In this document: one piece after another, positions 34,486 to 42,104 of the stretch
Layout of the letters: each line of letters begins with the position of its first letter
Position numbering within the stretch: position 1 is the first letter of the stretch
Origin: Natrinema marinum
Lineage (GTDB): Archaea; Halobacteriota; Halobacteria; Halobacteriales; Natrialbaceae
DNA: 64,000 bases
Reading direction: 5' to 3'
Assembly (NCBI RefSeq): GCF_024296685.1
Contig: NZ_CP100763.1
Coordinates: 2,170,001 to 2,234,000, forward strand
The notes under the pieces: model-generated
Told to the model about the DNA's origin: nothing
Databases searched by the model: none
The model's input: only the letters and a program-made list of their open reading frames with translations
Program-made: the position numbers and the translations under genes

Positions 34486-35542
34486 ACACGCACCCACCGA
34501 CGACGTATCGCCCGACGGGGGCACGCCCGTCGCGACCGACTCCGTCGACGCCGCTCTCGAGTCGCTGAACAGCGACGGGCTCGAGGGGTACAACTACGCG
34601 TACCTCGACGAACACACCAAACGCGAGGTCCGGCGCTCGATACTGAAAGCCGTCGCCATCCCCGGCCATCAGGTGCCTTACGCCTCCCGGCCGATGCCGC
34701 TGGCCCGCGGGTGGGGCACCGGCGGTATTCAGGCCTCGCTGTCGATCCTCGGCCCCGAGGACAGCTTCAAGGTGATCGATCAGGGCGCAGACGAGAGCGT
34801 CAACGCCGCCAACATCCGGCGGCTGGCCGAGAACACCGCCGACGTGGCGACGACGACCGACACCACCGAGGCGGACCTGATCCAGAGTCGCCACCGCATC
34901 CCCGAGGAGGTACTGACCGACGAGCAGCGCCTGGTGTTGCAGGTTCCGATCACCGACGCGCTGCGGAAGGTCGACCCGTCGGACGCGGCCAACCGTCGGC
35001 GACACGCCCACAAGAACTACGGGAAAATGTGGGTCCACCTCTACGAGAACGTCGTCGAGTACGGCGAGATCAAGATCGCCTCTCGGTACCCGACGATGGT
35101 CGCCGGACGCTACCTGATGGATCCCTCGCCGATCCCGCGGTGGGACGTGCCGAAACTCGACCACGCGGACCATCTCACTGTGCTGGCCGCGGGCCGGGAA
35201 GCGCGTATCTACGCCGTCCCGCCACACACCGAGGTCGAGCCGCTGGCCTTCGAGGACCGCCAGTTCACCGTCGAGCGTTTCCCCGACGAGGCCTGTCACG
35301 CCTGCGGGTCGACCGACACCTACCTCGTCGAGGTCTCGGAGGAGGCCGCCGCGGACGTGGACGACGCCTTCGAGACCCGCTACGCCTGCAACGACTCGAG
35401 TTTCTGCGAGAAGCGCCGCGAGGCTCCCGACATCGCGAAGGACCACCACCTCGACGAGACGGTCGACTGGGGTCCGGGCACGCCCGACGCGGCTGGGGAC
35501 GCTGCCGGAACGGCGACCGAACGGGGAGGTGACGGGGAATGA
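34478..35542 (+). CDS. phnJ: C-P lyase radical SAM subunit PhnJ
   Basis: This 354-residue enzyme cleaves the C-P bond of ribosyl alkylphosphonate 5-phosphate, releasing alkane and the 1,2-cyclic phosphate. From ATG 34478 the conserved cysteines are Cys273, Cys276, Cys304 and Cys310, spaced C-x2-C-x27-C-x5-C. This matches the E. coli arrangement (C-x2-C-x21-C-x5-C) in which three Cys hold the 4Fe-4S cluster and the last forms the thiyl radical. It is longer than the E. coli protein (281 residues), with about 30 extra residues at each end. A GTG six bases upstream is an alternative start. Confidence 0.95.
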   Translation: MTEHAPTDDVSPDGGTPVATDSVDAALESLNSDGLEGYNYAYLDEHTKREVRRSILKAVAIPGHQVPYASRPMPLARGWGTGGIQASLSILGPEDSFKVIDQGADESVNAANIRRLAENTADVATTTDTTEADLIQSRHRIPEEVLTDEQRLVLQVPITDALRKVDPSDAANRRRHAHKNYGKMWVHLYENVVEYGEIKIASRYPTMVAGRYLMDPSPIPRWDVPKLDHADHLTVLAAGREARIYAVPPHTEVEPLAFEDRQFTVERFPDEACHACGSTDTYLVEVSEEAAADVDDAFETRYACNDSSFCEKRREAPDIAKDHHLDETVDWGPGTPDAAGDAAGTATERGGDGE

Positions 35543-36369
35543 CGCTGCTGGAGGCACAGGGCCTGCAGACGCGCTACGGTCCCGGCTGTCCCCGCTGCGT
35601 CGAGTCGACCGGCGACCGCGCGGGGACGAACCAGTGTCCCCACTGCGGAACCGTCGTCGCCTGCGCCGAGGCCGACCTCAGCGTCGAGGCCGGCGAGGTG
35701 CTTGGCATCGTCGGCGAGTCCGGGTCCGGCAAGTCCAGCCTCGCGGAACTGCTCGCGCTCGAGCGCGACGACGACGCCACGACCGCCGGCGAGGTCGACT
35801 ACGCGGGCCGCGACGGCAATCTGCTCGAGGTGGACTACGAGACGCGCCACGACCTCCGTACGGGAGAGATCGCGCTCGTCCACCAGCACATCCGGGACGG
35901 CCTGAACCTCGAGTTCACCGGCGGCGGCAACGTCGCGGAGAAACTGCTCTCGGCCGGTCAGCGCTCCTACGAGGATGTCCGCGCGCGAGTTCGTGACCTC
36001 TTCGACGAGACGGAGATCCCGGTCGCCCGGATGGACGACCCAACCAGTACCTACTCCGGGGGGATGCAGCGTCGCGTCCAGATCGCCCGCGCGCTGGCGA
36101 CCGACCCGGATCTGGTCGTGCTGGACGAACCGACCACGGGCCTCGACGTGAGCGTCCAAGCCCGCGTACTAGACATGTTCCGACGCGTCCAGCGCGAAGA
36201 GGGCGTCGCCGCCATCGTGGTCTCTCACGACCTGAGCGTCGTCCGCCTGCTCGCCGATCGGACGCTCGTGATGCGTCACGGCCGCATCGTCGAGTCCGGG
36301 CTCACCGACCGCATCATGGAAGACCCACACCACGAGTACACCCAGACCCTCATCAATTCAGTCATATGA
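35539..36369 (+). CDS. phnK: C-P lyase ATPase PhnK with a four-Cys insertion
   Basis: This 276-residue ABC-type ATPase associates with the PhnGHIJ core. Walker A is GESGSGKS (residues 59-66), signature YSGGMQRRV, Walker B LVVLDEP and switch VVSHDLS. Unlike E. coli PhnK, the N-terminal strand is followed by an insertion with CPRC (Cys17, Cys20) and CPHC (Cys33, Cys36), a probable zinc ribbon, before the Walker A segment. It starts with the ATGA overlap of phnJ and ends 4 nt into phnL. The insertion sits where contact with PhnJ would be possible, which is inference. Confidence 0.92.
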   Translation: MTLLEAQGLQTRYGPGCPRCVESTGDRAGTNQCPHCGTVVACAEADLSVEAGEVLGIVGESGSGKSSLAELLALERDDDATTAGEVDYAGRDGNLLEVDYETRHDLRTGEIALVHQHIRDGLNLEFTGGGNVAEKLLSAGQRSYEDVRARVRDLFDETEIPVARMDDPTSTYSGGMQRRVQIARALATDPDLVVLDEPTTGLDVSVQARVLDMFRRVQREEGVAAIVVSHDLSVVRLLADRTLVMRHGRIVESGLTDRIMEDPHHEYTQTLINSVI

Positions 36370-37103
36370 CAGTCCTGTCCGTCGACGGTCTCTCTAAGAC
36401 CTTCGACATGCACGTGCTCGGCGACACGCAGGTCGTCGGGCTCGACGACGTATCGTTCGACGTCCGCGAGGGCGAGTTTCTCGCCGTCGTCGGAGAGTCC
36501 GGTAGCGGCAAGTCCTCGCTGCTGAAGTGTCTGTACCGCACCTACGATCCCAGTTCGGGCGAGGTCGTCTACCGCGGCCCAGACGGCGACGTGGATCTGG
36601 CCTCGTGTCCCGACCGGACGATCATCGACCTCCGGGGGGACAGCATCGGCTACACGTCGCAGTTCTTAGACGAGATTCCGCGGGTCCCCGCGGTCGACGT
36701 GGTCGCTCGGCCGCTGGTCGAACAGGGGGCCGATCGCGAGGAGGCACGGTCGACCGCTCGAGACCTGCTGTCGGCGCTGTCGGTGCCCGAGGAACTGTGG
36801 CAAGCGTATCCGGCGACGTTCTCCGGCGGCGAGCGCCAGCGGGTGAACCTCGCGCAGGCGGTCGCGCCGAAACCGGCATTGCTCCTGCTGGACGAACCGA
36901 CCAGCGCGCTCGACCCCGATACCCGCCAGGCCGCGATCGACCTCCTGTCGACGTATCTCGGGTCGGAGACGACGGTCGTCGGCGTCTTCCACAACACGGA
37001 CGTGGTCGAAGCCGTCGCGGACCGCGTGGTCGTCTTGGACGACGGGCGTCTTCAGCGGGTCGTCCCCGCCGAGGCGTACGACGAGGAGGTGGTGATCGGA
37101 TGA
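36366..37103 (+). CDS. phnL: C-P lyase ATPase PhnL
   Basis: This 245-residue ABC-type ATPase has Walker A GESGSGKS, Q-loop YTSQFLDEIPRV, signature FSGGERQRVNLAQ, Walker B LLLLDEP and a FHNTD-type switch. TFDMHVLGDTQVVGLDDVSFDV at the start is typical of PhnL. It works with PhnGHI in making the ribosyl phosphonate intermediate. The gene overlaps phnK and phnM by 4 nt each. Confidence 0.93.
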   Translation: MTVLSVDGLSKTFDMHVLGDTQVVGLDDVSFDVREGEFLAVVGESGSGKSSLLKCLYRTYDPSSGEVVYRGPDGDVDLASCPDRTIIDLRGDSIGYTSQFLDEIPRVPAVDVVARPLVEQGADREEARSTARDLLSALSVPEELWQAYPATFSGGERQRVNLAQAVAPKPALLLLDEPTSALDPDTRQAAIDLLSTYLGSETTVVGVFHNTDVVEAVADRVVVLDDGRLQRVVPAEAYDEEVVIG

Positions 37104-38263
37104 GGTCGACCGCCCAGACCGCCGAGGAAAGCGTGGCCGTCGTCGGCGGACGCGTCGTCACACCCGAGACCGTGCTCGAGGGCGGCGTCCGAATCGAGGG
37201 CGACCGCATCGTCGACGTTGGAGCCGTCGACGACGACGCCGATACCGTGATCGAGGCCGACGGCCGCCTGATCGTGCCCGGCCTGATCGACCTCCACGGC
37301 GACGACATCGAGGGACACCTCCACCCGCGCTCGGGCGCTCGAATGGGGCTCCCGATGGCGCTCGCCTCGGCCGATCGTGCGAACATCTCGGCGGGTATCA
37401 CGACGAAGTTCCACGCGATTTCCTTCGAGCGCGACGAGGCGGAAGACCGCTCGCCCGAACTCGCGGCGACGCTGACGGCCGCCATCGCCGACGACGACGA
37501 CCTGCTCGCGGACCACCGCCTGCACGCCCGCTGTGAAGTCACCCAGAAACAATGCGTCGACGCGGTGCTGGATGTCGTCGAGGACGGTCACGCCGACCTC
37601 GTTTCGGTGATGAGCCACATCCCTGGGAAGGGCCAGTTCCGAGATATCGAGGCGTTCAAACGGTACTACGAGAACGCAAACGACCGCTCGATCGAGGAGG
37701 CAGAGGAGATGATCGAGGAACGAAGCGATGTCTCGATGGCGACGCTGCGCGATCGCATCGACCGGGTCGTCGGAGCCGCCCACGACGCCGGTGCGGTGAC
37801 GGCCTCACACGACGACGAGGACCCGACCGAGGTCGAGCGACTGGCCGACTCTGGGGTCGACATCACGGAGTATCCCATCACGCTCGAGACGGCCGAGCGC
37901 GCCGCCGACATCGGCATGACCACGGCGATGGGCGCGCCCAATCTCGTCCGCGGGGAGAGCCAGTGGGGCAACCTCTCGACGGCCGACGCCATCGACGCCG
38001 GCGTCGTCGACGCACTCGTCGCCGACTACCATCCACCGTCGCTGCTCGCGGCCGCGTTCGTCGACACCGGGGAACCCCTGCCCGAGCGGATCAACCGCGT
38101 CAGCGCCGCTCCCGCCGACGCAGTCGGGTTGGACGACCGCGGTCGGATCGAAGTCGAGGCGCGCGCCGACCTGCTCGTCGTCGACCGCGATCCGACGCCG
38201 ACGGTCGCCCGCGCGCTCGTCGCGGGCCGGCCGGTGTACCGCGCCGATCGGGTGACGCGATGA
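37100..38263 (+). CDS. phnM: Alpha-D-ribose 1-methylphosphonate 5-triphosphate diphosphatase PhnM
   Basis: This 387-residue amidohydrolase-fold enzyme removes pyrophosphate from ribosyl phosphonate triphosphate. LIVPGLIDLHGDDIEGHLHPR contains the metal-binding His/Asp cluster of PhnM. HARCEVTQKQCVD, VMSHIPGKGQFRD, SHDDEDPTEV and TTAMGAPNLVRG are further family blocks. The start ATG 37100 overlaps the phnL stop (ATGA). The length is close to that of E. coli PhnM (378). Its product feeds PhnJ, which is encoded in the same operon. Confidence 0.94.
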   Translation: MRSTAQTAEESVAVVGGRVVTPETVLEGGVRIEGDRIVDVGAVDDDADTVIEADGRLIVPGLIDLHGDDIEGHLHPRSGARMGLPMALASADRANISAGITTKFHAISFERDEAEDRSPELAATLTAAIADDDDLLADHRLHARCEVTQKQCVDAVLDVVEDGHADLVSVMSHIPGKGQFRDIEAFKRYYENANDRSIEEAEEMIEERSDVSMATLRDRIDRVVGAAHDAGAVTASHDDEDPTEVERLADSGVDITEYPITLETAERAADIGMTTAMGAPNLVRGESQWGNLSTADAIDAGVVDALVADYHPPSLLAAAFVDTGEPLPERINRVSAAPADAVGLDDRGRIEVEARADLLVVDRDPTPTVARALVAGRPVYRADRVTR

Positions 38264-39066
38264 CCGCGAGCATCGGCGCAGCGATGGACATCCGCTTCGG
38301 AGAGACCGTCGAGGAGTTCATGCGCTACGTCACCGACCTCGGACTGGACCACGTCGAGTTCAAACGCGAATACCTCGCGGGCCATCCGGAGACGCCCGGC
38401 CCCGAGCGGATTCGAGAGCTGTCCGAGCGCTACGGCGTCAGCCTTACGTACCACGCACCCTTTAGAGACTGGAACATCGGCAGCTACGACGAGGTGGTCC
38501 GGCAGGATTCCGTCGAGCGGGTCAAGCGAACCCTCGACGACGCCGCCGAGGCCGGGGCCGGAGCCGTCGTCGTGCACGGCGGATCGGTCCCGAAGCGCTA
38601 CCCCGAGTGGGTCCGCGACCGCGCGAAACGGAACGCGCTGCGCTCGCTCGCGGAGTGTGCCGAGTACGCGCAACTGGTCGGCGTGTCGCTGTGTCTGGAG
38701 AACCAACCCATCAACGAACAGAAGCAGCGCTATACCACGACGCCGGCGGCTCTCGCGTCGATGCGGAACACCGTCGACGTGCCACCCAAATACTTCGGCG
38801 TCACGCTCGACGTGGGCCACGCGAAGGTCAACGGCTACGACTGGCGCGCGTTCGTCGCGGAGTTCGGCCATCGGATCAGGGTCTGTCACCTCCACGACAA
38901 CGACGGTACCGCCGACCAGCACGAGCCGTTTCCCGACTACGAGCCGGTCGTCGAGGCGATTCCAGCGGACTACTTCGTCTTCGAGATGAAGTCCGTCGAC
39001 GACCTGGCGGCGAGCGTCGGCACCGATGAGACGCCCCCCGAAACGGAGGTGACGGGCCGTGAATGA
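38260..39066 (+). CDS. Phn-linked TIM-barrel protein (AP endonuclease 2 / COG1082 family)
   Basis: This 268-residue TIM-barrel metalloenzyme starts at ATG 38260, overlapping phnM by 4 nt. Database-style naming would be sugar phosphate isomerase/epimerase. Residues that align in order with the nine zinc ligands of endonuclease IV are present: His65 (YHAPF), His106 (VVHGG), Glu147 (LENQP), Asp184 and His187 (DVGH), His212 (LHDND), Asp219 and His221 (DQH), Glu242 (FEMK). Given its place after phnM and the lack of phnP, a phosphodiesterase or isomerase step on the ribose cyclic phosphate is plausible. That is inference, and an isomerase role for a C-P lyase product is the alternative. Confidence 0.82.
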   Translation: MTASIGAAMDIRFGETVEEFMRYVTDLGLDHVEFKREYLAGHPETPGPERIRELSERYGVSLTYHAPFRDWNIGSYDEVVRQDSVERVKRTLDDAAEAGAGAVVVHGGSVPKRYPEWVRDRAKRNALRSLAECAEYAQLVGVSLCLENQPINEQKQRYTTTPAALASMRNTVDVPPKYFGVTLDVGHAKVNGYDWRAFVAEFGHRIRVCHLHDNDGTADQHEPFPDYEPVVEAIPADYFVFEMKSVDDLAASVGTDETPPETEVTGRE

Positions 39067-39730
39067 CGGTTTGGCGGGCGACTACGACGCCGTCGTCTTC
39101 GACAACGACGGCGTGCTGGTCGCGCCGACCGACCGCGAGGTGCTCGTCGACGCCGTCGTGGACTCCTTTCGGGCCTTCGGCGTCGAGATCGACCGGTCGT
39201 TCGCACGGCGGACGGTCGCCGAAGACGCCGTCCCGGTCGAAGCGGCCCGCGAACACGGCCTCGATCCGGAAGCGTTCTGGCACCACCGCGAGTTGACCGC
39301 CAGCCTCGCCCAGCAGGCCCACGTCCGGGAGGGCGGCAAACCGGTCTACGACGACGTCGCGGCGCTCGAGCGGCTGGACCGTCCCCTCGGGATAGTGAGC
39401 AACAACCAGCAGGCGACGGTCGAGTTTCTGCTCGCACACCACGAGCTGGATCGGTTCGAGACGGCCTACGGTCGACGGCCGACGCTCGCGGGTGCGGCCG
39501 GACGCAAGCCGGAGCCGGACTACCTCGAGCGGGCGCTGGCGGACCTAGACGCGAGCGAGGCGCTATACGTCGGTGACTCCGAGAAAGACATCGTCGCGGC
39601 CCGACGCGCCGGTATCGACTCGGTCTTTCTCCGTCGGGACCACGTTGCGGACGTGGCGCTTTCCGTCGAGCCGACTGCTGAAGTGCCAGACCTCCGGACG
39701 TTGGTCGATGTGCTCCCTGCACAGCACTGA
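39059..39730 (+). CDS. HAD phosphatase at the end of the phn operon
   Basis: This 223-residue HAD hydrolase has motif I FDNDGVL, motif II GIVSNNQ, motif III Lys in GRKPEP, motif IV YVGDSEKD and a C1 helical cap (about 25-95). It begins with GTG at 39059, overlapping the TIM-barrel gene by 8 nt, so it is the last member of the phnGHIJKLM unit. It may dephosphorylate a ribose phosphate from C-P lyase, but similar HAD proteins occur widely in haloarchaea. A phosphonatase (PhnX) role is unlikely, because the PhnX cap-domain Lys signature was not found. Confidence 0.85.
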   Translation: MNDGLAGDYDAVVFDNDGVLVAPTDREVLVDAVVDSFRAFGVEIDRSFARRTVAEDAVPVEAAREHGLDPEAFWHHRELTASLAQQAHVREGGKPVYDDVAALERLDRPLGIVSNNQQATVEFLLAHHELDRFETAYGRRPTLAGAAGRKPEPDYLERALADLDASEALYVGDSEKDIVAARRAGIDSVFLRRDHVADVALSVEPTAEVPDLRTLVDVLPAQH

Positions 39731-39821
39731 CAACGACCGGCCGCTCTTGTCGCTGCGCAACCCGACGAAGTACGGACTCTACGGACGATACGTTCACGGT
39801 GAAACCGCTCGGGGATGGAGT

Positions 39822-40217
39822 ATGCACCGACGAGCCGTTCTCGGGACGCTTGCCGCGGGTTGTGGGACGCTGTTTGCGGGCTGCTCCGGGTCGAGAGTCG
39901 ACGGGGAAGTCGTCGCCAACGAAACGCCACTCGCCTTCTCCCACGAGTACGCGACGCAAGCGACGTACTCCGGCACTCGAGTCGTCGTCGAGGTGACGGC
40001 CGAAAACGACGGACACGAGCCGATCACTCCCAAAGAGTCGGTTCCGAACGTCGTCTGCACGTTCCTAGACGCCACCGGCGAAACGCTCCACCAGTCGGGG
40101 CTCAAACTGACGCAGTTCATCGGCGTCGGGGAGACGATCACGCTCGAGTTCACGCTGGCAGTCGATGTCGACGACGTGACGCGCTACGAACTCCGAAGCG
40201 AGTGGCTCGAGGCCTAA
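39822..40217 (+). CDS. Small lipoprotein with a beta-sandwich-like domain
   Basis: This 131-residue protein starts MHRRAVLGTLAAGCGTLFAGC. A basic twin-Arg start and a lipobox Cys near residue 21 predict export and lipid anchoring. The rest is beta-rich (FSHEYATQATYSGTRVVVEVTAEN, then TITLEFTLAVDVDDV), resembling FxLYD or DUF-type immunoglobulin-like domains in haloarchaeal lipoproteins, but no firm family. An upstream extension of the open frame overlaps the HAD gene and was discarded. Confidence 0.68.
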   Translation: MHRRAVLGTLAAGCGTLFAGCSGSRVDGEVVANETPLAFSHEYATQATYSGTRVVVEVTAENDGHEPITPKESVPNVVCTFLDATGETLHQSGLKLTQFIGVGETITLEFTLAVDVDDVTRYELRSEWLEA

Positions 40218-40360
40218 TATGCGTCGTGCCCTTCGGCGCTCCAGACTCCTGAGACGTGGTTCGAGGGGGTCGATCCGATCGACGTACTCCGTTCGGAGCG
40301 TCGATATCGCCTCGTCGACACCGACCGCGCGGAGTAAAACGATGCTTGCTGAGATGGACA

Positions 40361-40669
40361 CTACCCTTCACGACTGCGCAGCACTCGGAGGAGTTCCTCA
40401 CACAGTCGGTCGGGATAGTACTGAATCATCGATTCCTGTGTATGCCACTGGGCCCACTCGGACTCGTCCAACTTCGGCAGGAGAACGTGGTACAGCTCGA
40501 TATCCGATACCGATCCGACGGACGACGAGTCGAGATACTCGGTGAGTTCGTCTAGAGTCGCCGACTTATCCGGCTTCGTACGCAGCCAGTAGAGGATCTC
40601 CCGTCGGTGTTGGTGGCTCAACAGCTGGAGCAATTCGTCCGTTCGTTCTCTCTGGGTCGTCGTGGGCAT
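40361..40669 (-). CDS. DUF7344-type winged-helix protein
   Basis: This 102-residue protein starts at ATG 40669 (MPTTTQRERTDELLQLLSHQ). HRREILYWLRTKPDKSATLDELTEYL and IELYHVLLPKLDESEWAQW give the typical haloarchaeal DUF7344 winged helix. The regulator target is unknown. Upstream on its strand lie paired GTTTAC/GTAAAC motifs (40724-40756) that could be promoter or operator sequences. It is the third clear DUF7344-type gene in this window, and unlike the gene at 22680 it has no HalOD1 partner. Confidence 0.72.
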   Translation of the reverse strand: MPTTTQRERTDELLQLLSHQHRREILYWLRTKPDKSATLDELTEYLDSSSVGSVSDIELYHVLLPKLDESEWAQWHTQESMIQYYPDRLCEELLRVLRSREG

Positions 40670-40723
40670 AGTGTGTAGTCTCCATCTCACGGAGTGGTGG
40701 TAGACACGTGGTTCGATAGTGGA

Positions 40724-40743
40724 GTTTACGCCCTAGAGTAAAC
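40724..40743. repeat. Inverted repeat GTTTAC-N8-GTAAAC upstream of the DUF7344-type gene
   Basis: GTTTAC (40724-40729) and GTAAAC (40738-40743) form perfect inverted arms, and a further GTTTAC occurs at 40751-40756. They lie 55-90 nt upstream of the gene starting at 40669 and could be an autoregulatory site. Chance is not excluded. Confidence 0.35.
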
Positions 40744-40977
40744 GCTTTCTGTTTACCCGATCCCTCACAGCCGACTCGTCTGATACGTCGTCGGAGGACG
40801 ACCCGGATAATTGACGGATGAATCGTTGTCGGTCGCCGGTCCGACGACGAGCGCGGAATCGGCCGAAAGAAAACGATCAACCCTTCGCGTGGATCTGCTC
40901 GAGCCCACGACTCGGTGTCGCCGTCGCGTTCCTCGCGAACGCCCCTAGTTCCCCGTCAGTGGGTTCTAGAAAGGCGC

Positions 40978-41105
40978 TCATCGGCCGCGCGACACCGCAA
41001 GCAGATCGTGTGGGCCGTTCTCACAAACGCGACGGGGGAACCCACCGGGCGAAGTCTCGATTGTCATACGCCCACTGCAGTGCGGACAGTACCGGCTCAC
41101 ACTGC
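40978..41105 (-). pseudogene. Possible remnant of a Cys-rich (zinc-binding) regulator
   Basis: Read leftward from about 41105, one frame gives SRYCPHCSGRM and then RRVCENGPHD before a stop at 40978. A neighbouring frame would continue the same sequence as TICLRCRAADERL, so CxxC pairs appear only if a frameshift is assumed. There is no start codon in place. It looks like the end of a haloarchaeal HTH protein with a zinc ribbon, but the evidence is thin. Confidence 0.28.
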
Positions 41106-41251
41106 CCACCTCTCAGCTATTGAATTCGCCGGACGGCGCGGGGGCGCGTTTTGAAACAAATTCCACTCAGAATTTGCGGCCGGCTCGAGCGGGGTGAAAT
41201 CGCAAGACGGCGGGCTATTCGGTGTCTGCTGTACTTCGACGGGAAAGAGAG

Positions 41252-41325
41252 TCCGCCCTCCCCGATTTGAACGGGGGGCAAGTCGATCTACAGTCGACTG
41301 CTCTACCAGTCTGAGCTAAGGGCGG
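41252..41325 (-). tRNA. tRNA-Tyr (anticodon GTA)
   Basis: The reverse strand folds as a 74-nt cloverleaf without intron. The acceptor arm is CCGCCCT/AGGGCGG with discriminator A, the D arm is GCTC/GAGC, and the anticodon arm is GTCGA-CTGTAGA-TCGAC with GTA in the loop. The T arm is CCCCG-TTCAAAT-CGGGG. The C1-G72 pair is the archaeal tRNA-Tyr identity element. A TATA-like CCTTATGT (reverse strand, 41352-41359) lies about 31 nt before the 5' end. Confidence 0.96.
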
Positions 41326-41451
41326 GCACTCCAACGTAGCCGCCGAGGTGCACATAAGGGTTATTATTCTGGGCAGGGCGGACGTGTAATCGATCGTGAA
41401 CGGAAGAATGATTGATATAGGAGGCGTTACAATACGGGGAGTGATTCGCGT

Positions 41452-42099
41452 ATGAGCAAGATCACGTTCCGCGCCGACGACGACCTCGTCGACCGACTCG
41501 AGGCGCTCGACGCATCCAAGAGCGAAGCGATGCGGGAAGCGCTACGGGCGTATCTCGAGGGCGGTGCGACCGAGACAGACGAGGGCGACGCGGAACCGGA
41601 ACGCGATCGGTCGGGTGCGATAGACGACCTCGTTCGCGACCGAGTCGACGAGCGACTCGAGGAACGGCTGCGGGACCTCGGACTTGACGGGACCGACACA
41701 CGGTCGCGAGAACCGCTGTCGTCGACGGGACCGCAGGACGTCAACGTGTCCATCTCGCTCGAGAGTGGGAACCTCGCGTCGGACGAGCGTGTGACGGCCG
41801 ATCGCGAGCGCGCGCGTACGACGACCGAGGGGCACCGGGCAGACGGTCGATCGACGGATCGAGTCCAGGAGCGAGCGGAAACACGACCTCGAGACGACGA
41901 AGCCGGGCGACAGTGCAATCAGTGTGGCGACCGCCTCGAGGGCGAGCACGTATACTGTCCGAACTGCGGCGAGAAGGCATCGCGGCGGCTGTTCTGTGAT
42001 TGCGGCGACGAGATCCGATCCGACTGGTCGTTCTGTCCCGGCTGCGGGCGTCGGACGCCCGCGGCCGACGTCCTCGACGCTGAAAGTAACCAATACTGA
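41452..42099 (+). CDS. cdrL: CdrL, ribbon-helix-helix and double zinc-ribbon regulator
   Basis: This 215-residue protein has an N-terminal ribbon-helix-helix DNA-binding domain (MSKITFRADDDLVDRLEAL... to about 40), a charged low-complexity linker (about 40-150) and two C-terminal zinc ribbons with CNQC/CPNC and CDC/CPGC (about 155-205). Its place directly before the short RHH gene and ftsZ2 matches the cdrL-cdrS-ftsZ2 order known in haloarchaea, where CdrL and CdrS regulate cell division. A TATA-like TGATATAG at 41413-41420 is about 36 nt upstream of the ATG. Confidence 0.88.
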   Translation: MSKITFRADDDLVDRLEALDASKSEAMREALRAYLEGGATETDEGDAEPERDRSGAIDDLVRDRVDERLEERLRDLGLDGTDTRSREPLSSTGPQDVNVSISLESGNLASDERVTADRERARTTTEGHRADGRSTDRVQERAETRPRDDEAGRQCNQCGDRLEGEHVYCPNCGEKASRRLFCDCGDEIRSDWSFCPGCGRRTPAADVLDAESNQY

Positions 42100-42104
42100 C
42101 CAGT

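Larger units (their letters stand above)
40670..41251. other. 582-bp region without an intact gene
   Basis: It lies between the DUF7344-type gene and tRNA-Tyr. It holds the paired GTTTAC repeats and a probable Cys-rich gene remnant (both listed separately). No integrase or attachment-site duplication was found next to the tRNA. Confidence 0.45.

Noticed and set aside
31114-34593. A very long reverse-strand open frame of 1159 codons that includes phnD
   Set aside because: Only the part up to ATG 32142 is phnD. The rest is antisense to the strongly supported phnG, phnH, phnI and phnJ genes and is kept open by high GC.
39059-39730. The HAD protein as phosphonoacetaldehyde hydrolase (PhnX)
   Set aside because: The Schiff-base Lys region of the PhnX cap domain is not visible, and no aminoethylphosphonate transaminase gene is nearby.
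41252-41325. tRNA-Tyr as an integration site
   Set aside because: No integrase gene and no repeat of the tRNA 3' end were seen in the flanking sequence.
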